Below, piece by piece: positions 47,733 through 54,676 of a stretch of 63,009 nt of DNA. The notes under the pieces are model-generated. The model worked only from the letters and a program-made list of their open reading frames with translations, made no database searches and was not told the origin of the DNA. The stretch's first letter is position 1. The number at the start of each line of letters is the position of its first letter. A program made the translations under genes and the position numbers. Location of the stretch: positions 1 to 63,009 of IMG/VR virus record IMGVR_UViG_3300036774_000098; one strand, 5' to 3'. This DNA comes from a virus.

Positions 47733-48784
47733 CAGTCTTTCTCCTTCAACAGGTGCTGGTTGTTCAAAGCCTTGAACGAGTGCAGCAGGCCGTCAATGTC
47801 GTAGTGACGCCAGACGCAGCCCTCGGCGTCGACGTTGTGGTTGAGAAGCGACTTCCGCTCGGACATCAGCAGAATGTCGCTGGTGGACGACGGGAACTCA
47901 TCGACGATCGCATAGAGCGGAGCGATGCACAGGCCGAAGTCCGAAGTGATCAGTTGTAACGAAGCTTCGGACACGTAATGCTGCTGCTCGATGTCCCATA
48001 TCCCGAACACGTAGAACTGAGGGGCGATCAGCTTGTAGGGGTTACCCTGGATGCCCGGCCCTACCAGCTCACCCTGGACGGCGATCCCACGCGTCGGGCT
48101 GATCTCGCGGAGTTTGGCTTCCAGGTCGAGCTGACGCGCCATCTTCCAGAACGCGTTGTCCTCGGTCTCCTTCAGGTCGAGGTTGCGCGAGCAGACGCCG
48201 AACTCTCCCTCCTGGAGGTATGCCGTCATCGAGCTGCCGTCCAGCTTCTCGCGGACGAACCACTGCCGAGCCGCCCTGAACTTGTCCCAGCTCCGTGACA
48301 GGTTCTGGATGCGAGGCTCATCCGTCTTCGGGATGAAGGTCGGGAAATTCCCCCGGGCGACACCGGCCAACTGCGGGCTGATCGGCTTCTCCCACTTGGT
48401 GACGCCGAGAAGCTCAGTAAGATCGTTTCGTGACGCCGATGAGAACACCCCTAGAGGGACGATATAAATCGGCAGAAGCAGGCCCTGGCTGAGCTGACCG
48501 CGCAGCTTGATGGTCTTCAGGCGGAAGCCTTCCGTCCCGTCCCAGTTCTTCCTGAACGAACTCTTGCGAAGGAACTCGTACTCGGGGGCCACTGGCAAGA
48601 AGCTGTCCACCTCGAAGTACACGGCGAGGTCTTTTTCTTTGAACTCACCTTTCTTTACCACAACTTGCCAGCCATCTACCATGGCCAGCTCGATCTGGTC
48701 TGCTCCCTCTATCGGCTTGATCTCCGCGATCTCGCGGATCGTCACGAGCTCACGCTCGCTCTTGTGTTCCTGTGCTTCTGTCAT
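47732..48784 (-). CDS. RNA ligase (DRB0094-like nucleotidyltransferase)
   Basis: 350 residues. The nucleotidyl-transfer core is present: motif I FVREKLDGSSMTAY with K180 as the AMP-accepting lysine, then GVCSRNLDL, IAVQGELVGPGIQGN and AEGCVWRHYD (motif IV/V). The N-terminal 110 residues (ELVTIREIAEIKPIEGADQI) are the OB-like extension found in DRB0094-type ligases. It seals RNA nicks, probably host or phage tRNA cut by anticodon nucleases. The tRNA array 3 kb away fits that role. Confidence 0.88.
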   Translation of the reverse strand: MTEAQEHKSERELVTIREIAEIKPIEGADQIELAMVDGWQVVVKKGEFKEKDLAVYFEVDSFLPVAPEYEFLRKSSFRKNWDGTEGFRLKTIKLRGQLSQGLLLPIYIVPLGVFSSASRNDLTELLGVTKWEKPISPQLAGVARGNFPTFIPKTDEPRIQNLSRSWDKFRAARQWFVREKLDGSSMTAYLQEGEFGVCSRNLDLKETEDNAFWKMARQLDLEAKLREISPTRGIAVQGELVGPGIQGNPYKLIAPQFYVFGIWDIEQQHYVSEASLQLITSDFGLCIAPLYAIVDEFPSSTSDILLMSERKSLLNHNVDAEGCVWRHYDIDGLLHSFKALNNQHLLKEKD

Positions 48785-48842
48785 ATTCCCTCCTTATGTG
48801 TAGACCTACAGTATACACGTTATCACCTATCCCGTCAACCCC

Positions 48843-50003
48843 CTAACTTCTGGGCATCAGATAGTGCTCCACGAATATGTCGCCCGGCTCCTTCCAGATG
48901 TTGGACAGGCTCATGGGCTTTTGGTCGTGGGCCGGGATGAACATGCTCACCTCGTCCCCCTTGATGTTGCTCAGCGCCTGCTGGAACAGGTCGCCGCCGA
49001 CGCGCCGGCTGAACATGCCCTCGCCACAGCGGTGTCCTGTCTGTCCCTCGATCATGTCCTCGGCGTCCTTGCCGCTGGCCCTGGCCATGAGCCAGACCTT
49101 GCCGTCGGCGCGCGCCTCGATGTCGAGGGCTATGGCGCCCTTCAGCTTGGCCCCGATGGCGCAGACCCGCTTGGCCGACTTGGCCAGCGTCTTCCGGTCC
49201 AGCCGGATGATTCGCACGTCGTCTCCCGCCCTCGGGAACAGGGGCGTGTTCCTGAAGTCCGGGAACCTCTGGTCAGGCAGGAGACCGGCGATCATGGCGT
49301 CTTTCCCGACCATGAACCCCCAGCCATCCTGGAAGCCAAAACTGACCGAATTATCGATAGGCCGTAGATCGGCCAGGGAAGCCCACTGACGGGCCAAACG
49401 CTGGCCCGCTGTACCCGTAGCACCCACCATGGCTTCGGCCGTCAGCGATGGCACGGTGAGCTTAGAAATGGCTACTCTGTGGCCGTCCAACCCTACCACC
49501 TGGAGATCACCCTCGTGGGAGGAGAAATGCACCCCGTTCAGGTATGGCCGGTCGATCCTGGTGTCGGCGCTGTCGATGGTGGCCCTGATCATCTCGATCA
49601 GCTTGTTGGCTTTGACGCTGACGAGCTGGCAGTCGTTCATGAGCCTGGGCATGGCCGGGAACTCCATGGCGTTGGCCGCGCCGAACTTCGCCGAGTACCG
49701 GCCGCTGGTGAGCGTCGCCTGAGATCGATCGAACTTGATCTCCAGTTCGCCGTCGTCCAGGCCGGTGACGATGTCCGTCAGCTGGGCGGACTTGATCATG
49801 ACCGGATCCCAGCCCTTGACCGTGGCCCCGACCAGGACGCGGCTCCAGATCGTGCCGTCGGTGGCGTTCACCCAGACGCCGTCCTGGCAAGCCTCGAACA
49901 TTACCGACTCGTACATCACGTTCGTCGGGTTGTCGGTGGCGGTCGCCCCGCGCGTCAGCGTCAGGGCCTCCTGCAAGTCCGCCTTATCGATTCTGAGCTG
50001 CAT
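48843..50003 (-). CDS. dnaN: DnaN-like sliding clamp
   Basis: 386 residues from ATG 50003 (GAGGAGG upstream). The opening MQLRIDKADLQEALTLTRGA, YESVMFEACQDGVWVNATDG, ELEIKFDRSQATLTSGRYSA and FPAMP are those of bacterial DNA polymerase III beta, and the C-terminus FVEHYLMPRS resembles the YVLMPxRL end. The clamp tethers polymerase to DNA. Because no phage polymerase is found, this clamp would have to work with the host polymerase III, competing with or replacing the host clamp. Confidence 0.85.
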   Translation of the reverse strand: MQLRIDKADLQEALTLTRGATATDNPTNVMYESVMFEACQDGVWVNATDGTIWSRVLVGATVKGWDPVMIKSAQLTDIVTGLDDGELEIKFDRSQATLTSGRYSAKFGAANAMEFPAMPRLMNDCQLVSVKANKLIEMIRATIDSADTRIDRPYLNGVHFSSHEGDLQVVGLDGHRVAISKLTVPSLTAEAMVGATGTAGQRLARQWASLADLRPIDNSVSFGFQDGWGFMVGKDAMIAGLLPDQRFPDFRNTPLFPRAGDDVRIIRLDRKTLAKSAKRVCAIGAKLKGAIALDIEARADGKVWLMARASGKDAEDMIEGQTGHRCGEGMFSRRVGGDLFQQALSNIKGDEVSMFIPAHDQKPMSLSNIWKEPGDIFVEHYLMPRS

Positions 50004-50583
50004 GTCTGTCCTCCTCTGCGGCCACAGCCACCATCTTTGACAAGGCTTCCTTGCGGTCCAGCATCGCTTTCCGCATCGGTCCCCAATTGCCAATGCCATT
50101 CTCCTCGAACCAGCGCTCGCGGTTCCGGTGTTTGCGTCTGATCTCGTCGGCTTCCCGGTCGTTGGGGAGCCGCTCTTTCTCGCGGACGAAATCCCAGAGG
50201 GCTACGATCCAGCCGTCCCGCGCCGCCGAGATCGAATACCTACGACCCTGCCCGCCACAGAGCACCTGCGCCGCCCAGGTTTGCCGTTCCTTCGTCCACT
50301 CGGGGTAGGGCTCTTTCGGAGGGGCATTGGCGATGGTCTTGCCGTAGAGCTCGTCACGAGCGGCTTTGCAGTAGCCCATGCACTCGGCTATCGAAGGGAA
50401 GGTATGGTATTCGCGGCCAGCACGAAGGTTCTTCGATGCCAATTCTAAGACGGTATCAGAAAAGATGCTGAGATCTTCGATAAGTCCAGCGTAAAACGCC
50501 TCAACCGGAGTACCAGCAGGCATCTTCGGGTCAGCAAAGAATGGCCTCATCGGAGTTATGAACTTATCAAGTACGTTTCCCAT
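49984..50583 (-). CDS. Replication-region hypothetical protein, possible helicase-loader analogue
   Basis: 199 residues. MRPFFADPKMPAGTPVEAFY, IFSDTVLELASKNLRAGREY and FPSIAECMGYCKAARDELYG repeat a pattern of small proteins encoded after replication-initiation genes in alphaproteobacterial phages (mixed helices, FPTIAEC box). It overlaps the initiator gene by 17 bases and the clamp gene by 20. By position it could load the host helicase, like P proteins of lambdoid phages, but no AAA motif is present. Confidence 0.55.
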   Translation of the reverse strand: MGNVLDKFITPMRPFFADPKMPAGTPVEAFYAGLIEDLSIFSDTVLELASKNLRAGREYHTFPSIAECMGYCKAARDELYGKTIANAPPKEPYPEWTKERQTWAAQVLCGGQGRRYSISAARDGWIVALWDFVREKERLPNDREADEIRRKHRNRERWFEENGIGNWGPMRKAMLDRKEALSKMVAVAAEEDRHAAQNR

Positions 50584-51694
50584 TTTGGATATCCTCCTGT
50601 ATTTTCGCTAGCTTGGCATAGAGGTCCTCGCCGTTGCTAGCCTGGGTTGGTGTATATGCTTTTAGCGTCCCCCTGTCAACTATGGGAGCCGTCCTCCTAC
50701 GCATGGCTTCCATCACACGGCCCTCGAAGAACCTCCAGCCCCTGATCGATCCCGGTCCCATGCGCTCCTCGGCCTGCTTGGACGCCACCTGCAGGACCGG
50801 CAGGATGTCCTGGTAGAGGTCGCACCCGGCGTCGATCCACTTCTTGGGTTCGGTCACCAGCTCCAGGGCCATGTTGCCTCGGGCCAGCGCGCCGTTGCAG
50901 GCGGAGGTCAGTTTGTCGTGCAGCTCGTGCACGGTCAGCTTGTTCGCGTCTGCGCCAATAAATTCGCGCGCGTTAATATCAAGAGATGATTTATCCGGAT
51001 AGGGGCTCTCCAGGGGTGTGGTTGGGGCCAGCTCCCTGCCACCACCATTACCCTCATTGGGTGTAGCGTCTTCCCCAAAAACAACAACACCCCCCTCTGA
51101 ATTTAGCTGAATATCCCCCCGATCCTTAAGGGATGTGGCCCGCTGGGCAGGCCGCTTTTGGGGCAACTGGCCTGTGGGGCAGGCCACCTCGTTTCCAGAA
51201 AAGTGGCCACTAGAACAGGCCACTTTTTTCAAACTGGCCTGTGGGGCAGGCCGCTTTTTTTCATGGGAATCGAGGACATTTTGCAGAATGCTATAGCGAC
51301 TTTTTTTTCCTCGCCCTTCTCTCTCAACCTTTGCGTGCTCCCATTCTCCGAACTTTTCGGCAGCGCTGGCGAAGCCGTCCTTGGACTTGCTGAGCAGCAC
51401 CCGCGCCTCACTGCGAGGCATGGAGATAGGGTCGCCATCGACCCCGCCGAGCTCGATCACGGCCACGGCGAACAGCTTCGCGTCGGCCGGCATATCGCTG
51501 GTCAGCACTTGAATTCTGGCGATGTCTCGGGGAGTAGGATTTGGGTTGGCTTTGAGAAGGCGGGAACGGGCGCTCTCTCTCTTGGTCTCGATGTAGGCCA
51601 GCTCCATTCCGCTGAGGTCCAGTGGCGTCTGCTGGCGGCCGTTGAATGGGGTATTGACGCGCGGTTGCGCATGCTCTATGGTTTTATCCACCAT
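50567..51694 (-). CDS. Replication initiator-like protein with winged-helix domain
   Basis: 375 residues from ATG 51694, with GAGGAAAG upstream. An ATG at 51739 and others lack a ribosome site. Residues 35-130 contain a DNA-binding domain (ISMPRSEARVLLSKSKDGFA, SAAEKFGEWEHAKVEREGRG, KKSRYSILQNV) like initiator or O-type winged helices. A Cys/Gly/Gln-rich repeat segment (residues 150-190) is encoded by iteron-like DNA. The C-terminus (KKWIDAGCDLYQDILPVLQV) is helical, as in phage replication proteins that contact the helicase loader. Lambda O is the functional model. Confidence 0.6.
   Translation of the reverse strand: MVDKTIEHAQPRVNTPFNGRQQTPLDLSGMELAYIETKRESARSRLLKANPNPTPRDIARIQVLTSDMPADAKLFAVAVIELGGVDGDPISMPRSEARVLLSKSKDGFASAAEKFGEWEHAKVEREGRGKKSRYSILQNVLDSHEKKRPAPQASLKKVACSSGHFSGNEVACPTGQLPQKRPAQRATSLKDRGDIQLNSEGGVVVFGEDATPNEGNGGGRELAPTTPLESPYPDKSSLDINAREFIGADANKLTVHELHDKLTSACNGALARGNMALELVTEPKKWIDAGCDLYQDILPVLQVASKQAEERMGPGSIRGWRFFEGRVMEAMRRRTAPIVDRGTLKAYTPTQASNGEDLYAKLAKIQEDIQNGKRT
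51136..51252. repeat. Four iteron-like repeats inside the initiator gene: candidate origin
   Basis: Units of the form TGGCC-N7-CAGGCC start at 51136, 51168, 51204 and 51235 (spacing 32, 36 and 31). Two are identical (TGGCCTGTGGGGCAGGCC) and each is itself an inverted repeat, GGCCTG...CAGGCC. Three are followed by a T-run. Clustered repeats within an initiator gene are how lambdoid origins are built. Confidence 0.65.
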
Positions 51695-51980
51695 GAGGCT
51701 TTCCTCGATTAGCTTTGAGACGCATACCCAATGCGCCATGGTCGTGCCGCTGGGCTTTGACGAGTCGCAGCAGGCCTCCGCAGGATACGGAGCCAAAGCA
51801 ACTTTGGCAACCTCTTAAACGGCCAGCTCTCCCCCAATCCAGAGCTGGCCGTTGCCGTTTTGGGAGGTGGCTGGACCCGCAGCCTCAGCGACAGGCGACC
51901 ACCTTACACCTGCCGAGCCCATAACTCCAGCGTGTCATATTCAAAATATTGCATACACAAAGTGGTATACATTTTCCATG
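51695..51980. other. Non-coding leader of the replication operon, with hairpins
   Basis: No gene. It contains CCAAAG-CAA-CTTTGG (about 51793-51807), the long hairpin at 51818-51853, one copy of the 11-mer CTGCCGAGCCC (51910-51920) and an AT-rich patch (51930-51980) between the divergent replication and RNA transcription units. CTTTGT, 17 bases and TATGAC on the minus strand (about 51959-51934) is a plausible promoter for the replication operon. Confidence 0.5.
51818..51853. other. 13-bp perfect hairpin
   Basis: AACGGCCAGCTCT (51818-51830) and AGAGCTGGCCGTT (51841-51853) enclose CCCCCAATCC. It lies in the 5' leader of the leftward replication messenger, followed on that strand by TTTAAG, so it could attenuate it. 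Confidence 0.7.
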
Positions 51981-52009
51981 TTGACAGTCGTCAGCTCCTG
52001 GGCTATTGT
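51981..52009 (+). promoter_or_regulatory. Strong sigma70-type promoter for the non-coding RNA
   Basis: Consensus TTGACA (51981-51986), 17 bases, TATTGT (52004-52009). No ORF with a ribosome site follows for 900 bases, so it should drive the structured RNA and tRNAs. Confidence 0.78.
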
Positions 52010-52015
52010 TTGGTC

Positions 52016-52683
52016 TGACGCAACGTGGTTCGTTTGGTTTCGGGTGACTTTGCTTTCTTCAGCAGATCAGTGAGCTCCTACCGTTTCGGAACTCCGATCT
52101 CCCATCAGACACGCCTCTCGATAGATGCTGATCTGGTCTGCTGGGGAAAACAAAGTGTTTCATTGGAGGGGATCTCCGTGTGGGCGTTTCGACTGATAGG
52201 TTTGGCCCCCAAGTTCTGATGCCGAAAGGATAGTGTCCCCTCCGCCAGCGGTGGCAGGAAAGCGCTAATCAGGACAAAACCTTAGTGGCAGGCCAAGAGT
52301 GCGTTTCTCATTCTTGTCATTGGGGAGGCCTCCTTTCACGTGGTTTTGGATGCGCCACGTAACTGGTCAAGATATGCGAAAGCAGACGTCGGGCCTCTCG
52401 ACTTCTGGGGATACAGAGGGATTGCAAACGGCGTTAATCTGATCAGCGTTCCCGCCGCACTGGAGGCGCAAAACTCCCAGTGGCTAATTTTCGGCCTCTA
52501 TGCAAATACCTCAGGACACCTAATGATGGCGTATCGCCATCGCGTCCACACCGAGCAGCATAGGGGGTTCAAGTCCGCGGATAAGCTCGAAGGTCTCTGC
52601 GAGTCCTTTCGAGCAAATCCGCGGACTTCCGGGGTTCCTCCCTCCATTTTGGCGACAAGGTGGAGGGACACCCCCCAGATTTT
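52016..52683 (+). ncRNA. Candidate large structured non-coding RNA
   Basis: About 670 bases without a credible gene but full of nested complementarity. Examples: TTGGCC (52202 region) with GGCCAA (52292 region) enclosing TTCTGAT with ATCAGGA, CCGAAAGG and TGCGAAAGCA GNRA hairpins, ACGTGG with CCACGT (52338-52365 region), CACTGG with CCAGTG (52459-52482 region), GATGGCG-TAT-CGCCATC, and a 12+7 bp stem (52571-52628) made of AAGTCCGCGGAT/ATCCGCGGACTT and GCTCGAA/TTCGAGC, then TCCCTCCA/TGGAGGGA. Promoter upstream and tRNAs downstream resemble the setting of the GOLLD and ROOL phage RNAs. Family membership was not tested. Confidence 0.6.
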
Positions 52684-52760
52684 TGCGGAGTGGAGCAGTA
52701 GTCAGCTCGCCAGCCTCATAAGCTGGAGGTCGGTGGTGCAAATCCACCCTCTCGCAACCA
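52684..52760 (+). tRNA. tRNA-Met-like (CAT), unusual acceptor stem
   Basis: Cloverleaf: acceptor TGCGGAG, D-stem GAGC/GCTC, anticodon stem CCAGC/GCTGG with loop CTCATAA (anticodon CAT), T-stem GGTGG/CCACC with loop TGCAAAT, then CTCTCGCA and ACCA. Overall it resembles initiator tRNA-fMet, but the 3' acceptor strand has one extra T (bulge), the initiator GGG/CCC pairs are absent, and the T-loop starts TG instead of TT. Met or lysidine-type Ile cannot be decided. Confidence 0.7.
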
Positions 52761-52817
52761 GAATGCAGCACGGCGACGAAAAAGGGAACCCTATGTCCCT
52801 GGGTCCATCAGCATTAT

Positions 52818-52904
52818 GGACCGGAAGTGTAAAGGGGCACACTGTCGGCGGAGGCTAGACACTCACCGACGGAGGAGGCGGTTCGATACCGTCCCGGACC
52901 AACA
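52818..52904 (+). tRNA. tRNA-like element with a 17-base anticodon loop
   Basis: Acceptor GGACCGG with CCGGACC (one A-A mismatch), D-arm GTGT/ACAC with GG in its loop, anticodon stem GTCGG/CCGAC and T-arm GGCGG-TTCGATA-CCGTC all fall in place, but the anticodon loop (52849-52865) has 17 bases including CTA instead of 7. The 3' end reads ACA, not CCA. A degenerate tRNA or a tRNA mimic. Confidence 0.5.
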
Positions 52905-52924
52905 CATAAAGCAGGAGGGAACAC

Positions 52925-53578
52925 ATGAGCAGCACACTTGACATGCTTCACGCCGATCTTCGAGAGATCGAAGCTCATCTCGCCGTGTGGCCTGACGACA
53001 AATACGCCATCCACAGGCATGGCCTGATCCTGGAAGACATTGAGGCGGCGACCCCGCCGATGACGTCCGACCAGCACCAGAGCACTCTGCGCGGCGCTAA
53101 GCCCGTCCCAGGATCGTATGACTGGATGGGCAAGGCCGCTCGCGATGCCCTGCCAGCAGGATACGAGAATCCATGCTTGAGCTGCAAATCAGTCGTCTCA
53201 TGTTCCGGCTGCGTCCACCGCGTCCAGCGCCAGGATATCAAGCGCTACGGAGACGCCCCAAGCAATGACCTGGAGCGCTATGCCCAGCGTCAGCTGGAGC
53301 TCTACGGCAACAAGCCGAAGCGGGTCATCCTCGACGACGTCACCGAACAGTGGGATTTCGGACGCACCAATGCCCTGCGCTTCACCTTCGGCGCAGACTA
53401 TGAGATGGACCAGCAGTGGCTCGCCAGGGAACGCGCCAAGGTCGCAGGACGACGGGAAGAACAACGGACGGTTGCCTCACCCACCCCCACTGCCGAGCCC
53501 GACCGGATGATGTTTCCCGTCATGGCTTATGACTTGACAAGCCTACACAACTTGAACTATGGTACATCTCGTTACTGA
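52925..53578 (+). CDS. Hypothetical protein between the two structured RNAs
   Basis: 217 residues with CAGGAGGG before the ATG. A helical acidic N-terminus (LHADLREIEAHLAVWPDDKY) precedes a cysteine cluster (NPCLSCKSVVSCSGCVHRVQ: CxxC and CxxC), likely zinc-binding, then an Arg/Gln-rich helical part. The end is Pro/Thr-rich (ASPTPTAEPD) and contains the recurrent 11-mer. No family recognised. The only protein gene inside the RNA region, so RNA binding is worth considering. The promoter of the second RNA lies within its 3' end. Confidence 0.65.
   Translation: MSSTLDMLHADLREIEAHLAVWPDDKYAIHRHGLILEDIEAATPPMTSDQHQSTLRGAKPVPGSYDWMGKAARDALPAGYENPCLSCKSVVSCSGCVHRVQRQDIKRYGDAPSNDLERYAQRQLELYGNKPKRVILDDVTEQWDFGRTNALRFTFGADYEMDQQWLARERAKVAGRREEQRTVASPTPTAEPDRMMFPVMAYDLTSLHNLNYGTSRY
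53534..53563 (+). promoter_or_regulatory. Sigma70-type promoter for the second RNA/tRNA block
   Basis: TTGACA (53534-53539), 18 bases, TATGGT (53558-53563), inside the last codons of the upstream gene. Transcription would start near 53570, just before that gene's stop codon. Confidence 0.65.
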
Positions 53579-53975
53579 CGTAGCAAACTCCAGGTGTGGC
53601 TGCCGATTTCACAGTTACACTCCTGGATAAAGAGACAGCTCCAGCCAGCGGCGTCTTGTGTTGCAGGCAAGAACGCCATTTAAACTAGCTCGGGCTGTCT
53701 CTAAACTTCAGCATTTGTGGTAGACGATGTTGAGTGTGCGACCTATCTTCCGTTCCCTCGGATCAGCGGCGCTTCCCAATCCCAACATCGTCTTCCAGAA
53801 CTGCTGACGGCATTCGTGAAGATGATCTCTTCCCTTTGACCCCCACACGGTCTCTGCTACATCGGAGAAACGGGGAGGGATCATCCTCAGGACTGCTGTG
53901 CCTCGAAAGAGGTTGGCGAGAAATGTAAACCCATCGTACGCCGGCTGATACGAGATGGGCTCTTCCAGAGTATCG
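53570..53975 (+). ncRNA. Second candidate structured RNA, upstream of the tRNA array
   Basis: About 400 bases with no credible gene. Stems seen: AGAGACAGC (53631-53639) with GCTGTCTCT (53694-53702) enclosing GGCGT..ACGCC; GACGATGTTG (53723-53732) with CAACATCGTC (53783-53792); GATGATCTCTTCCC (53821-53834) with GGGGAGGGATCATC (53872-53885), 14 bp with two G-T pairs; the GNRA hairpin CCTCGAAAGAGG; and CCCATCGTA/TACGAGATGGG. These follow one another without overlap, as in a folded RNA. It runs into the first tRNA at 53976. Confidence 0.55.
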
Positions 53976-54048
53976 CTAGTCGTAGCTCAGTTGGTAGAGC
54001 GGGGGACAAATAATCTCTAGCGCGCTGGTTCGAGTCCAGCCGACATGG
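53976..54048 (+). tRNA. tRNA-like gene, anticodon loop CAAATAA (AAT?)
   Basis: Good D-arm (GCTCAGTTGGTAGAGC), anticodon stem GGGGA/TCTCT, variable AGCGC and T-arm GCTGG-TTCGAGT-CCAGC. The acceptor CTAGTCG/CGACATG has two mismatches, CCA is not encoded, and position 33 is A rather than the near-universal T. If read normally the anticodon is AAT (Ile). Confidence 0.6.
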
Positions 54049-54063
54049 CAGTCCGCATAATTA

Positions 54064-54151
54064 GGGTGAGACCCAGACTGGTGTCTGGAACGGACTGTAA
54101 ATCCGTCGGCATTGCGACCATGGACGGGTTCGATCCCCTCCTCGCCCACCA
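54064..54151 (+). tRNA. tRNA-Tyr (GTA)
   Basis: Acceptor GGGTGAG/CTCGCCC, D-stem CCAG/CTGG, anticodon stem ACGGA/TCCGT with loop CTGTAAA (anticodon GTA), a long class II variable arm as expected for bacterial tRNA-Tyr, T-loop TTCGATC and encoded ACCA. The outer two pairs of the T-stem are mismatched. Confidence 0.88.
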
Positions 54152-54156
54152 TATTT

Positions 54157-54345
54157 GACGACGCCGCCTAGAGGTGAGGGCACTGTTGAACGGAAGCAGG
54201 TGGGGAAACCCAGACGCGGTGAAAGCGGCCTCCCCAACTTTGACCGGGTAAGCGCGGTTCATAAGGAGGCCCGCCATCGAATTGTCAGACAAAGGCTTGG
54301 CGGTGGTCTGCGTTGTTGCCGGTTCGAGTCCGGCCGTCGTTACCA
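54157..54345 (+). tRNA. tRNA-like gene (ACG?) split by about 113 bases
   Basis: The 5' part has acceptor GACGACG, D-stem GCC/GGC and anticodon stem CTGTT/AGCAG with loop GAACGGA (54157-54199). The 3' part has T-arm GCCGG-TTCGAGT-CCGGC, acceptor CGTCGTT and encoded ACCA (54318-54345). The two acceptor strands pair over 7 bp (one G-T). Between them, where 4-5 variable bases belong, lie 118 bases with their own hairpins. Position 33 is A. Anticodon would be ACG (Arg). Confidence 0.55.
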
Positions 54346-54583
54346 AAGCTCCTGTAAGGGAGTGTAGCGTTATGGCAATGGCGCTATTCCTTGAAGGCGC
54401 CAGGAGTTTCCCACTCCTGGCGTTTAGCTCCTCGCCGGAGGGGGTAAGTCGAGAAGTCCTCTGCAGGGGAATCTCGCAGGAAACCGGGGACTGCCGACGG
54501 CCTTAATGTTGGGGAGAGCTGGGGCCTTAGGCCAGCCGGCCTTCCTTGGCGGGCACTTGTGTGGCCGGTCAAGGGGCCGTTAC
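54346..54583 (+). other. Non-coding spacer with hairpins in the tRNA array
   Basis: No gene. CGCCAGGAGT (54398-54407) and ACTCCTGGCG (54413-54422) form a perfect 10-bp hairpin with loop TTCCC. Further GC-rich inverted repeats follow (for example GGCCTTAGGCC near 54530). May be part of a larger RNA that embeds the tRNAs. Confidence 0.5.
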
Positions 54584-54657
54584 CGGGATGGGGCCAAATG
54601 CGAAATGGCAACGGGTCGCGCCCGTCGTTGCAGGTTCGAATCCTGCCATCCCGGCCA
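54584..54657 (+). tRNA. tRNA-like gene, possible anticodon CGC
   Basis: Acceptor CGGGATG/CATCCCG is perfect, followed by G and encoded CCA. T-arm GCAGG-TTCGAAT-CCTGC perfect. D-stem GCCA/TGGC, but its loop lacks GG. The anticodon stem is 4 bp (ACGG/CCGT) around GTCGCGC, giving anticodon CGC (Ala) with T33. Good ends, irregular middle. Confidence 0.65.
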
Positions 54658-54676
54658 TTCATCAAAGGAGGACAGC

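Noticed and set aside
52340-52858. Plus-strand frame of 172 codons in the structured RNA region
   Set aside because: No ribosome site, irregular composition, and it runs through a tRNA and perfect hairpins.
54157-54345. tmRNA
   Set aside because: Much too short, with no tag reading frame or pseudoknot chain, and it has a real anticodon arm.
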